Source: Thermophagus sp052400625 (GTDB taxonomy: Bacteria > Bacteroidota > Bacteroidia > Bacteroidales > Marinilabiliaceae). Taken from it: a DNA stretch of 64,000 nucleotides. Each line of letters opens with the position of its first letter. The first letter of the stretch is position 1. The stretch is taken from NCBI GenBank assembly GCA_052400625.1, contig JBQTGH010000001.1; one strand, written 5' to 3'. Below are positions 43,908-52,601 of the stretch, one piece after another. The position numbers and the translations under genes were made by a program. Below the pieces are notes generated by a model. The model was not told the origin of the DNA. It searched no databases and saw nothing but the letters and a program-made list of their open reading frames with translations.

Positions 43908-45452
43908 TTAAAACGGTGGTATTCCATGTTTCTTTTCGGGACGATGATCTACTTTGCTTCCAGAAATTTCAAGGGCATGCAACAACATGTGACGGGTTTC
44001 GTCCGGTTCTATCACAGAGTCGATATACCCTTTGGCTGCAGCAACATAAGGATTGGCAAACTTATCTTTATACTCTTGAACCTTGAGCTGTCGCATAGCA
44101 TCAGGATTCTCTGCCTCCTCAATTTCTTTCTTGAAAATAATATTGGCAGCACCTTCCGGTCCCATCACTGCAATTTCGGCAGTAGGCCATGCAAAAGCAA
44201 AATCGGCATGAAGGTGACGGGAGTTCATAGCAATATATCCACCCCCATAGGCTTTCCTAAGAATCACCGTAATCTTCGGAACTGTAGCCTCAGAATAAGC
44301 ATACAGCACCTTTGCTCCATGACGGATAACGCCCGCATGTTCCTGATCGATTCCGGGAAGATAACCCGGCATGTCTTCCAGAGTAATAATCGGAATATTA
44401 AAAGCATCACAAAAACGAATAAACCGCGCTGCTTTATCCGAACTATCACAATCTAAAACCCCTGCCAACACCAATGGCTGATTGGCAACAAAGCCGACTG
44501 TTTCACCATTCATACGACCAAACCCAATCACTATATTAGCGGCAAACAACTCCTGAATCTCAAAAAAGTCGGAATCATCCACGATGGCTTTGATAACATC
44601 TCGCACATCATAGGGTTCTTTGGGATCGGCAGGAATAATATCCTCAACAGCTTTTTTAAATTTAGGAGGCTTTGGTGGAAATGATTTCGCCTTTTCCTTG
44701 TTATTCCAAGGAATAAAGGTCATCAACTTTTTGATTTGATCGAAACATTCGGCTTCACTGTGCGCAAAAAAATGAGCATTTCCAGTGATTTCTGCATGTA
44801 CACGAGCACCTCCAAGATCCTCCATTGAAATTTCTTCGCCCAGAACAGTTTTAATAACGTTCGGACCGGTAATAAACATCTTACTGATATTGTCAACAGT
44901 AAATACAAAGTCGGTAAGTGCAGGTGAATAAACAGCTCCTCCGGCACATGGACCCAAAATCACAGATATTTGTGGAATAACTCCCGAGGCAATGGTGTTG
45001 CGGTAGAATATTTCTCCATAACCGGCTAGGGAATTAACTCCTTCCTGAATACGGGCACCTCCCGAATCATTAATACCAATAAGAGGGACCCTCATTTTCA
45101 GTGCATGGTCCATAATCTTGGTGATTTTTCGGGCATGCATCAATCCCAGTGATCCCCCGGCAACCGTGAAATCCTGAGCAAACACACAGACGGGTGCACC
45201 GTAAATAGTACCCGTACCAATAATCACCCCATCCCCATGCAGTTCCTTTTTGTCCATCCCGAAGTCTCGGGCTTCATGCTCCACAAAAAGGTCGTACTCG
45301 GTAAAAGAATCCTGGTCCAGCAAGGCCATGATACGCTCACGAGCAGTCATTTTACCCATGGCAACCTGCTTTTTGATGGCTTTTTCGCCACCACCCTGCT
45401 GTACTTTTTCTCTCCTTTTTCGAAGGTCAAGAATGTACTTTTTTAATGACAT
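43908..45452 (-). CDS. Acyl-CoA (propionyl/methylmalonyl-CoA) carboxyltransferase beta subunit
   Basis: A 514-residue carboxyltransferase of the PccB/MmdA type, start at ATG 45452. Both crotonase-like halves are present: the N-terminal half with FAQDFTVAGGSLGLMHARKI, INDSGGARIQEGV and LGPCAGGAVYSPAL, the C-terminal half with FCDAFNIPIITLEDMPGYLPG, RKAYGGGYIAMNS and GPEGAANIIFKKEIE. It transfers carboxyl groups between biotin and propionyl-CoA/methylmalonyl-CoA, central to propionate metabolism. Direction depends on partners: neither a biotin carboxylase nor sodium-pump decarboxylase subunits are encoded in this window. Confidence 0.93.
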   Translation of the reverse strand: MSLKKYILDLRKRREKVQQGGGEKAIKKQVAMGKMTARERIMALLDQDSFTEYDLFVEHEARDFGMDKKELHGDGVIIGTGTIYGAPVCVFAQDFTVAGGSLGLMHARKITKIMDHALKMRVPLIGINDSGGARIQEGVNSLAGYGEIFYRNTIASGVIPQISVILGPCAGGAVYSPALTDFVFTVDNISKMFITGPNVIKTVLGEEISMEDLGGARVHAEITGNAHFFAHSEAECFDQIKKLMTFIPWNNKEKAKSFPPKPPKFKKAVEDIIPADPKEPYDVRDVIKAIVDDSDFFEIQELFAANIVIGFGRMNGETVGFVANQPLVLAGVLDCDSSDKAARFIRFCDAFNIPIITLEDMPGYLPGIDQEHAGVIRHGAKVLYAYSEATVPKITVILRKAYGGGYIAMNSRHLHADFAFAWPTAEIAVMGPEGAANIIFKKEIEEAENPDAMRQLKVQEYKDKFANPYVAAAKGYIDSVIEPDETRHMLLHALEISGSKVDHRPEKKHGIPPF

Positions 45453-45901
45453 ATTCAAAGTTTTTGATTAACCATCTGTCAATCAACACTCAGTACAGAA
45501 TGCTGTTGACGAAATCAGAGTGCATAATTACTAATTTTAGGTTAAAGAGAGGCATGAAAAATTGAATATTTTACAATCGACAACCGTAATAAATTGATTT
45601 ACAAATCCAAAATAATCGAACTGGTCCAACACTGTCTTTTCTCCAAACACACTCTATTCATCTCTATTATTTCCTTTTATACGCAAATCCAGCAGAACCA
45701 AACCATCTTTTTATTGATAAACCTTTCAAAGAAAAGAGATAAAAATCAAGTCTGTCAGCCTTTCCATGTCGAGACAGATATTTCCAAGGTAGGAAAAAAA
45801 ACGCAATTATGCGATCCCTAAGGTTTTAAGATATAGAATATTGCCAAATCAGCAACATAAAATCGACAATTTAACTCTTTCAACCAAACAACGCCCCATC
45901 T
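45453..45901. other. Intergenic region
   Basis: About 450 bp upstream of the carboxyltransferase and downstream of lptG. A 75-codon plus-strand frame at 45594-45821 has no recognisable features. No hairpin terminator or consensus promoter stood out. Confidence 0.4.
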
Positions 45902-46987
45902 CTATTTAGGGGCTCGATGGTATAATAATATACCAACCGCAGCAAATACAAAATTGGGGATCCAGGTGGCTACCATTGGCGACAAGTTCCCGTTTATAGC
46001 AAAAGTAGTCGATATGGTCATAAATAGAATATAAGAGAAGCTAAGAGCGATCCCCACACCGATGTGAAGCCCCATTCCCCCACGGGTCTTTCTCGAAGCC
46101 AATGAGACTCCAATCAGGGTCAGAATAAATGCAGAAAAGGGTGACGCGATGCGTCGATGTTTCTCAATCAAATAGGGTTCAATATTGCCCACGCCCCGTT
46201 CCTGTTGTTCTTTAATGTAGCTGTCCAGCTCGGGATTGGTCATGGTTTCAAAAAATTTCCGTTCCTCCACAAAATCAGCGGGCTTCATGTTGACTACCGT
46301 GTCCATCTTCTCTCCTTTTGTTAGAATCATTCCACCCACTTCCGGAAAATCACGCCTCACATAGTTCTCAAAGGTCCATTTGTTTTCAGTACTGTCATAC
46401 TGCACTCTCTTGGCAGTAATCTTAAACATCAACTTTTTTCCTTCAATTTTTTCCAGACTAAAATCATCTCCGCGCTCACGAAAGGAAGAAAACCGCCTCA
46501 TATATATAAATAGTCCCGGCTCTATTTGCATGTGAATATTGCTCATTCCTGTTTCCCGGATTTTTTTTATATACGTATTCTCAAAATCAATACGAACTTT
46601 ATTGGCCGGAGGAATAATATATCCCCCCATAACAAAGGAGAAGGCAGTAAGAATCGCAGCCCCCAAAAAATAAGGATACATCAGTCTTTTAAAACTGACC
46701 CCGCTGGATAAAATCGCTATTATTTCGGTCTGATAGGCCATTTTGGAAGTAAAAAAAATGACCGATATAAAGACAAACAACGGTGTAAAAAGATTGGCAA
46801 AATAAGGTATGAAGTTTTTGTAATAGTCCAATATTATTGCCTTCAAGGGAGCATTGGTTTCCAAAAAATCATCAATCTTTTCCGCAAGATCAAACACAAT
46901 GGAAATACTTAGTATCAATATAATGGCAAAGAAAAAAGTTCCCAAAAACTTTTTCAGTATGTAAAGATCCAGCTTTTTCAATATCAT
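45902..46987 (-). CDS. lptG: LptG/YjgP-YjgQ family permease
   Basis: A 361-residue inner-membrane protein with six predicted membrane segments: three in the first 120 residues (KKFLGTFFFAIILILSISIV, then ANLFTPLFVFISVIFF and a segment near 100-120), a periplasmic beta-jellyroll part (about 125-260), and three at the C-terminus. It is the permease half of the LPS-export ABC transporter that passes LPS to the LptA-like bridge. It lies downstream of tgt on the same strand. LptF and LptG cannot be told apart by eye, since both belong to this family. Confidence 0.88.
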   Translation of the reverse strand: MILKKLDLYILKKFLGTFFFAIILILSISIVFDLAEKIDDFLETNAPLKAIILDYYKNFIPYFANLFTPLFVFISVIFFTSKMAYQTEIIAILSSGVSFKRLMYPYFLGAAILTAFSFVMGGYIIPPANKVRIDFENTYIKKIRETGMSNIHMQIEPGLFIYMRRFSSFRERGDDFSLEKIEGKKLMFKITAKRVQYDSTENKWTFENYVRRDFPEVGGMILTKGEKMDTVVNMKPADFVEERKFFETMTNPELDSYIKEQQERGVGNIEPYLIEKHRRIASPFSAFILTLIGVSLASRKTRGGMGLHIGVGIALSFSYILFMTISTTFAINGNLSPMVATWIPNFVFAAVGILLYHRAPK

Positions 46988-47260
46988 ATTTAATACAGGT
47001 CGTTAGATTCTCTGATATAACTCATTCTGCTACAACACAGAATAAAATGGTTTTTCGCCTATTTCCATTCGCAACAACCGGCAGATTTTCCCTTAACTAC
47101 TTCATGAAAATCGCCACTCATGATCAGTCATGTTTTTTCGAATCGTTAAATTCTACAGAAAGCCAAGGCATGGATATACAATAAAATCTTCCCGTACTAA
47201 AATTCGTTCCCGACCCTCATCCACCTTTCGAACATGCCTCATCTATAACACTGATTCTTA

Positions 47261-48391
47261 TTACAAACGTCTTGCCAGTTGTTGCACCATTTTTTCTTTC
47301 CATCCGGAAAAACTGCCATTCTCTATTTGACGACGGGCTTCCGACACCAACCAAAGGTAAAAAGATAAATTGTGAATGGAAGCGATCTGTGGCCCCAACA
47401 TCTCACGGGCAACAAACAAATGACGAAGATAAGCTTTAGAATAAAGGGTATCAAACGCACAATGTCCGTTAGAATCTATGGGCGAAAAATCTTTCTTCCA
47501 CTTTTCGTTTTTAATATTAATAATACCCTGACTGGTAAATATCATTCCATTACGTCCGTTTCTGGTAGGCATCACACAATCAAACATATCCACACCCAGA
47601 CCGATGGCCTCCAAAATATTTACAGGGGTTCCCACGCCCATCAGATACCGGGGTTTATCCTTGGGCAGTATGGCATTGACAACCTGAATCATCTCATACA
47701 TTACCTCTTCGGGCTCTCCAACGGCTAACCCTCCGATAGCGTTCCCTTCCATCTCAAACGATGCCACATACTCTGCCGACCTCCGACGAAGCTCAGTATA
47801 TCCGGCACCCTGTACAATAGGAAAAAGGGTTTGATCATAACCATACAATGGCTCACTGTTTTTAAAACGTTCAACCCCTCGCTTCAACCATTGGTGCGTC
47901 AGTTCCATTGATTGAGCCGCATAATTATAATCAGAATCTCCGGGCGGGCATTCGTCAAAGGCCATCATAATATCTGCACCGATAACACGCTGGATATCCA
48001 CCACGTTTTCAGGAGTAAACAAATGTTTGGATCCATCCAGATGCGATCTAAATTCGGCTCCACGAGCCGTCAGCTTCCTTTTCTCACTCAACGAAAACAC
48101 CTGAAAACCACCGCTATCAGTCAAAATCGACCGATTCCAGCTACTGAAACGATGTAATCCTCCGGCCTGTTTCAACACTTCTTGTCCGGGTCGAAGATAT
48201 AGATGATAAGTGTTTCCTAGTATTATAGGTGCATTAATCTCTTCTTGCAAATCTTTTACATGTATGCCCTTTACCGATCCTACCGTCCCCACCGGCATGA
48301 ATATGGGGGTCGGAATCTCGTTGTGGGCGGTAATGATTCTCCCGGCCCTTGCTGAACTGTTCGGATCGGTATGTTCCAACTGATACTGCAT
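47261..48391 (-). CDS. tgt: tRNA-guanine (queuine) transglycosylase with altered zinc motif
   Basis: A 376-residue enzyme exchanging guanine-34 for preQ1 in tRNAs with GUN anticodons. LTDSGGFQVFSL, MAFDECPPGDS, GGLAVGEP and the nucleophile region FDCVMPTRNGRNG are all present. The usual zinc ligands CxCxxC near the C-terminus read G309-H-C311-A-F-D314, so only the middle Cys remains, although the flanking YSKAYLRHLF is conserved. By recollection other Bacteroidota Tgt proteins also deviate here. A TATCTTTG promoter match lies about 30 bp upstream. It is followed by lptG, a common gene order in the phylum. Confidence 0.95.
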   Translation of the reverse strand: MQYQLEHTDPNSSARAGRIITAHNEIPTPIFMPVGTVGSVKGIHVKDLQEEINAPIILGNTYHLYLRPGQEVLKQAGGLHRFSSWNRSILTDSGGFQVFSLSEKRKLTARGAEFRSHLDGSKHLFTPENVVDIQRVIGADIMMAFDECPPGDSDYNYAAQSMELTHQWLKRGVERFKNSEPLYGYDQTLFPIVQGAGYTELRRRSAEYVASFEMEGNAIGGLAVGEPEEVMYEMIQVVNAILPKDKPRYLMGVGTPVNILEAIGLGVDMFDCVMPTRNGRNGMIFTSQGIINIKNEKWKKDFSPIDSNGHCAFDTLYSKAYLRHLFVAREMLGPQIASIHNLSFYLWLVSEARRQIENGSFSGWKEKMVQQLARRL

Positions 48392-48420
48392 TGAAATAGA
48401 TGTTAAATATGTACAGGGTG

Positions 48421-48428
48421 CAAAGATA
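48421..48428 (-). promoter_or_regulatory. Candidate -7 promoter element of tgt
   Basis: Read on the minus strand, TATCTTTG matches TAnnTTTG and ends 30 bp before the tgt ATG. No clear -33 element was seen. Confidence 0.4.
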
Positions 48429-48513
48429 TAAGACTTAACCGTTTTTACATTGTTTGTTGTGAGCTTACAAAAAAAATTGCACTTTTGACAGATCTTTTCG
48501 AAGTTATAGAGCC

Positions 48514-49650
48514 ATGAATAATTTACAATTTACCCCTTACGAGCTCATATTATTTACTCTGACCGCCATCGTTTGGTTGTGGCAATTCTCATTTTTAATC
48601 CGACGCATCGTACCGGTTGTAAAGCACAAGCCACCAATCAATACTTCAAATAATCTCCCGCCGGTATCAGTGATTATATGTGCTCGCAATGAGGCAGAAA
48701 ATCTGGAGAAATTCCTTCCGCATATACTCCGTCAAGACTATCCTGAATTCCAGGTTGTGGTGGTCAACGATGGTTCGGAAGATGAATCCGATCTGATCCT
48801 TGCCAGACTCAAAGCCAAATACAATAATTTATATTATACTACCATTGCTCCCGATAGAAAATTTAGCCACGGCAAAAAACTGCCTCTTTCTCTTGGCATC
48901 AAAGCAGCGAAATACGAACACTTGCTTTTGACCGATGCCGATTGCAGGCCAGCATCTGATCAATGGATCAAAAAAATGGCACAAAATTTCAACCAACCGG
49001 GAATTGAAATGGTATTGGGTATTGGTAATTATGATAAAACAAAAGGTTTAAACAACCTGTGGCTGCGCTACGACACGTTCACCATTGCCATTCAATATCT
49101 TGGATATGCATTGAGTGGAAAACCATATATGGGAATTGGAAGAAATATAGGCTATACCAAATCATTATTTGAAAAAAATAACGGGTTCAAAAGCCACATT
49201 TATCTGGCGTCGGGCGATGACGACCTCTTTGTTCAGGAAGCCGCGACTGCTTCCAACACAGCAGTCTGTATTGATCCATTAGCACATACCATCAGTACGC
49301 CCCCGCCCACTTTTCAAAAATGGCTCGACCAAAAAAAGCGACATTTAACCACCTCCAAACGTTACAAAAACAACATTAAATCAGCCATTTTCTTCGAGTC
49401 AGTTACTAGGGAAGCTGCTTGGATACTTTCAGGATATTTTATTTTTTTTCCTAATTTAGCGCCGATCTTTTTACCATTTTTACTATTATTGTTCTTGGCA
49501 AAATTTATTTTATGGAAAATGGCAGCTAGAAAAACCGGGATGGGCAAAATATTCCGCGGATTCCTGTTATTCGATTTTGTTCAACCTGTTTTACTTGCAT
49601 TTGCTCATTTAGGAAATCTGACAGGGTCAAAAAAAAGGAAATGGAAATAA
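48514..49650 (+). CDS. Membrane-bound family 2 glycosyltransferase
   Basis: A 378-residue protein with an N-terminal membrane helix (about 10-30), a GT-A domain of GT2 type (PPVSVIICARNEAENLEKFL; VVVVNDGSEDES; acidic metal site LLTDADCRP) and two to three C-terminal membrane segments (about 300-370). It transfers a sugar from a nucleotide donor, probably to a lipid or cell-surface polymer; donor and acceptor are unknown. The last 10 bp overlap the ECF sigma gene, so the two are translationally linked. Confidence 0.88.
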   Translation: MNNLQFTPYELILFTLTAIVWLWQFSFLIRRIVPVVKHKPPINTSNNLPPVSVIICARNEAENLEKFLPHILRQDYPEFQVVVVNDGSEDESDLILARLKAKYNNLYYTTIAPDRKFSHGKKLPLSLGIKAAKYEHLLLTDADCRPASDQWIKKMAQNFNQPGIEMVLGIGNYDKTKGLNNLWLRYDTFTIAIQYLGYALSGKPYMGIGRNIGYTKSLFEKNNGFKSHIYLASGDDDLFVQEAATASNTAVCIDPLAHTISTPPPTFQKWLDQKKRHLTTSKRYKNNIKSAIFFESVTREAAWILSGYFIFFPNLAPIFLPFLLLLFLAKFILWKMAARKTGMGKIFRGFLLFDFVQPVLLAFAHLGNLTGSKKRKWK

Positions 49651-50252
49651 ATCCAAATTTATCAGACAAGGCGAAGTATGACCTTGAATTGGTGAAAAGG
49701 GCTGTTAATAACGACCAGAAAGCTTTCGCAGAATTAATGGCTCGTTACAAAGATGCCATTTATTTTATGCTGCTCAAAATGATCAACAATAAAACAGATG
49801 CGGAAGACCTGACCATCGAAGCTTTTGGAAAAGCTTTTAAAAACATTGGCCAATATTCGCCAAACTATGCGTTTAGCACCTGGTTGTTCAAAATAGCCTC
49901 AAATAATTGCATCGACTATCTTCGTAAAAAGCGAAACAACCACATCAGCATCGATGGAAGTAGCATCTCTGAAGAAAAAGAATCCGAATCTCAAATTCAC
50001 CTTAAGGACGAAACCCCAGACCCGGAAGAAAATTTAATCCGAGCTCAAAAAGTGGTACTAATGCGTACCGTGGTTAAAAAACTTAAACCCCGTTATCGAA
50101 CCCTAATTGAGCTCCGCTATTTCAAAGAATACTCATACGAAGAAATCTCCGAAGAGCTTGAGTTACCGCTGGGGACTGTTAAAGCTCAACTTTTCAGGGC
50201 TCGGGAATTACTCTTTAATACCCTCAAAAACTCTGAAGTAAAAAAATATTAG
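49641..50252 (+). CDS. ECF RNA polymerase sigma factor
   Basis: A 203-residue ECF sigma factor of the RpoE/SigW-like type, distinct from the FecI-like one at 35.8 kb. Region 2 covers about residues 20-90 (FAELMARYKDAIYFMLLKM, DAEDLTIEAFGKAFKN, FSTWLFKIASNNCIDYLRKK). Region 4 is near 145-195 (LKPRYRTLIELRYFKEYSYEEIS, LPLGTVKAQLFRARELL). No anti-sigma gene is adjacent. The ATG overlaps the GT2 stop region by 10 bp. Confidence 0.92.
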   Translation: MEINPNLSDKAKYDLELVKRAVNNDQKAFAELMARYKDAIYFMLLKMINNKTDAEDLTIEAFGKAFKNIGQYSPNYAFSTWLFKIASNNCIDYLRKKRNNHISIDGSSISEEKESESQIHLKDETPDPEENLIRAQKVVLMRTVVKKLKPRYRTLIELRYFKEYSYEEISEELELPLGTVKAQLFRARELLFNTLKNSEVKKY

Positions 50253-50436
50253 CAGCAAGGGCCCATATATTTGATTGGATTCACCTCAAAAGTTCTAGTA
50301 AGATAATATTGCTCAATGGTCGATAATAAAAGAACAACGGCATGCACGTATTTTTTCATTCACTACCGTTGAAATGAGGATTTTTCGACCAACCCAAACA
50401 GTAACCAAACAGTAAAAACTTTAATTGCCTTAGTTA

Positions 50437-51057
50437 ATGGACTTAATTTCCAAATATTTCCCAAATCTGACCATTTTACAAAAGAATCAATTTGCAGCAT
50501 TAGGCCCTTTATATAAAATCTGGAACAGCAAAATCAACGTAATATCCAGAAAGGACATGGACCACTTTTACCTTCATCATGTCCTGCATTCCCTGTCCAT
50601 TGCAAAATTTCTCTCTTTTAATGAAAGCACCAAAATCATCGATGTGGGCACAGGAGGTGGCTTCCCGGGCATACCACTAAGCATCCTCTTTCCTAACGTA
50701 CAATTCGTAATGCTCGACTCCGTAGGGAAAAAGATTAAAGTAGTGAATGAAGTAATCCGTGAAATCAATCTTAATAATGCAGAAGCAGTACAATGCAGAT
50801 CGGAAAATTTCAAAGGACAGTTCGACTTTATTATCAGCAGAGCCGTCACAAAGCTTCCCGATTTTGTTAAACTGACTCGTCACCTGATCAATCACCACCA
50901 ACAAAATGCTGTTCCTAATGGAATTATCTATCTTAAAGGAGGAAATATTGAAAGTGAAATTCATCCGTTTCGAAGAAAAGTTTTCACAACCGATATTCGT
51001 CAATGGTTTGAAGAACCCTTCTTCGAAACCAAGAAGCTGATTCATTTACCTTTATAA
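50437..51057 (+). CDS. rsmG: 16S rRNA (guanine-527-N7) methyltransferase
   Basis: A 206-residue Rossmann methyltransferase acting on G527 of 16S rRNA. It has the N-terminal helix pair (LYKIWNSKINVISRKDMDHFYLHHVLHSLSI region), the SAM motif IDVGTGGGFPGIPLS (about 68-82), and the ISRAVTKLPDF active-site region. It is encoded upstream of rpmH with 213 bp between, where rpmH has its own promoter. Confidence 0.94.
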   Translation: MDLISKYFPNLTILQKNQFAALGPLYKIWNSKINVISRKDMDHFYLHHVLHSLSIAKFLSFNESTKIIDVGTGGGFPGIPLSILFPNVQFVMLDSVGKKIKVVNEVIREINLNNAEAVQCRSENFKGQFDFIISRAVTKLPDFVKLTRHLINHHQQNAVPNGIIYLKGGNIESEIHPFRRKVFTTDIRQWFEEPFFETKKLIHLPL

Positions 51058-51134
51058 CTTCAGTATTAAAACAATTTCAGGCTCGGAAGACCAAGCGCTC
51101 TGAACCTGCGAAATATAAAATCCACTCCATTTTT

Positions 51135-51164
51135 TTTGGAAGACCAAAAAAACTTGTATTTTTG
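51135..51164 (+). promoter_or_regulatory. Candidate promoter of rpmH
   Basis: TTTG at 51135-51138 and TATTTTTG at 51157-51164 match the Bacteroidota -33 and -7 elements (TTTG and TAnnTTTG) with an 18-bp gap. Initiation just after 51170 would give a leader of about 100 nt for rpmH, a reasonable length for a ribosomal-protein gene with leader control. Confidence 0.55.
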
Positions 51165-51270
51165 CATTCCGAATTTTGTAGAAAAAGAGAATATAACCCT
51201 TGAAAACAGACTTTTACCGGATATCGGATTTATTGGGTACTCCGCACTGTAATCAGAAAAATATTGAAAA

Positions 51271-51429
51271 ATGAAAAGAACATTTCAACCATCTAATCGC
51301 AAGAGAAGAAATAAGCATGGCTTTCGTTCTCGTATGAAAACCGCTACCGGACGCAGGGTTTTAGCTACTCGGCGCGCCAAAGGACGCAAAAAACTTAGTG
51401 TTAGCAGCGAAAAAAGACATAAAGCATAA
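51271..51429 (+). CDS. rpmH: 50S ribosomal protein L34
   Basis: A 52-residue, strongly basic protein. It starts MKRTFQPSNRKRRNKHGFRS and continues RMKTATGRRVLATRRAKGRK, the L34 signature. It is shorter than 60 codons and easily missed. A consensus promoter lies upstream and a strong terminator follows at 51493-51528, so it is a single-gene unit between rsmG and the PASTA gene. Confidence 0.98.
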   Translation: MKRTFQPSNRKRRNKHGFRSRMKTATGRRVLATRRAKGRKKLSVSSEKRHKA

Positions 51430-51492
51430 CACGTAATCTTTATCCCATACAAGTTTTTAGGGTATAGATTCAAAATACCTTAATGGCAAAAA

Positions 51493-51528
51493 TACATGTT
51501 TGTGAAACTTTGCAAACATGTATTTTTT
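51493..51528 (+). terminator. Rho-independent terminator of rpmH
   Basis: A perfect 10-bp stem (51493-51502 with 51513-51522) with a 10-nt loop is followed by six T. It lies 64 bp past the rpmH stop. Confidence 0.85.
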
Positions 51529-51666
51529 GTATATAATCATTCTATGTGGCACCTTTCCTCCTATGTAACAAAGATTACTGCCGGCGTTCGTCTCGCCCAG
51601 CCATACACAGTTCACAATTTTGCCATCCTTTTTTTCCTATTTGCCGTGATTCTTTTTTATCGTTCT

Positions 51667-51694
51667 TTTGTTTGGTGATTTTATTTTATTTTTG
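51667..51694 (+). promoter_or_regulatory. Candidate promoter of the PASTA-rluD-ddl unit
   Basis: TATTTTTG at 51687-51694 matches the -7 consensus and lies 22 bp before the PASTA ATG. TTTG at 51667-51670 is a possible -33 element with a rather short 16-bp gap. Confidence 0.4.
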
Positions 51695-51716
51695 AAGGCA
51701 TTCAAAAACCAAAAAG

Positions 51717-52589
51717 ATGTCAATCGTAAAAGCCATTTTTAGTAAAGATTTTGCCAAACATTTTGCTATCGTGATTGTGTCAGGCTTTATCCTCTTAGGA
51801 CTTATTTTTTGGGGATTAAGCCTCTACACCCGACATGGGCAAAGTTTGGAAACTCCGGATTTTACCGGCCTGACCGAAGAACAATTCAAACATCTGATTG
51901 AGACCCATGAACTCAGATATGACATCATAGATTCGGTCTACATCAACGATGAACCTCCCGGCATTGTCATTGAACAAACTCCCGAACCGGGAAGTCTCAT
52001 CAAAAAAAACAGGAAAATATTTTTCACCATCAATGCCTGGGCTGCCGAAAATGTTCGCATGCCCGACCTACACGATTACAGTGTCAGAAACGCCAGAGTT
52101 TTACTGGAATCGTTTGGCCTCAAAATCGGAAAACTCATTTATGTCCCTTCAGAATATACCAATCTGGTTTTAGGACAACACTATCAGGGTAAGCCCGTAG
52201 AGCCCGGCACACCGCTGGAGAAGGGTTCTTCTGTCGACTTACTTATAGGCAAAGGATTAAGTGATCAAACCACATCCGTTCCGGATCTGACGGGGCTTAC
52301 ACTCGAGGAAGCTTTGGGCACATGCCATAACCTTTCTCTTAACATTGGTGCCCAAATTTATGATACAACTGTTGTGTCCAAACAAGATTCACTCGCTGCC
52401 TTTGTCTGGAAACAACGTCCCGAAAGCCTGCCGCAAAATCAGCTCAGACTGGGGGCTTCCATCGACATCTGGTTGTCAACCGATTCTTCTTTTATTATAC
52501 CAGATTCCACACAAACGCTCTACCTGAATGAGAATGATTTTTCTAACGAGCAAGAAGATTTTGATACGGAAGAAGAAAAATTTTATTAA
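51717..52589 (+). CDS. PASTA-domain membrane protein
   Basis: A 290-residue protein with one transmembrane helix (about 17-37) and three extracytoplasmic PASTA domains (about 43-112, 113-184 and 186-258), followed by an acidic tail. PASTA domains bind peptidoglycan stem peptides or beta-lactams. In Gram-positives they sit on Ser/Thr kinases and PBP2x, but here there is no kinase or transpeptidase domain. The gene is 12 bp before rluD and in the same unit as ddl, which makes the D-Ala-D-Ala those domains could meet in the wall. Confidence 0.88.
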   Translation: MSIVKAIFSKDFAKHFAIVIVSGFILLGLIFWGLSLYTRHGQSLETPDFTGLTEEQFKHLIETHELRYDIIDSVYINDEPPGIVIEQTPEPGSLIKKNRKIFFTINAWAAENVRMPDLHDYSVRNARVLLESFGLKIGKLIYVPSEYTNLVLGQHYQGKPVEPGTPLEKGSSVDLLIGKGLSDQTTSVPDLTGLTLEEALGTCHNLSLNIGAQIYDTTVVSKQDSLAAFVWKQRPESLPQNQLRLGASIDIWLSTDSSFIIPDSTQTLYLNENDFSNEQEDFDTEEEKFY

Positions 52590-52601
52590 TCCCTGCATCT
52601 G

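Noticed and set aside
45594..45821. 75-codon plus-strand ORF in the gap before lptG
   Set aside because: No domain, no ribosome site and a non-coding-like composition.
51496..51678. 60-codon plus-strand ORF between rpmH and the PASTA gene
   Set aside because: Its start lies inside the rpmH terminator stem and its end overlaps the promoter candidate of the next unit.
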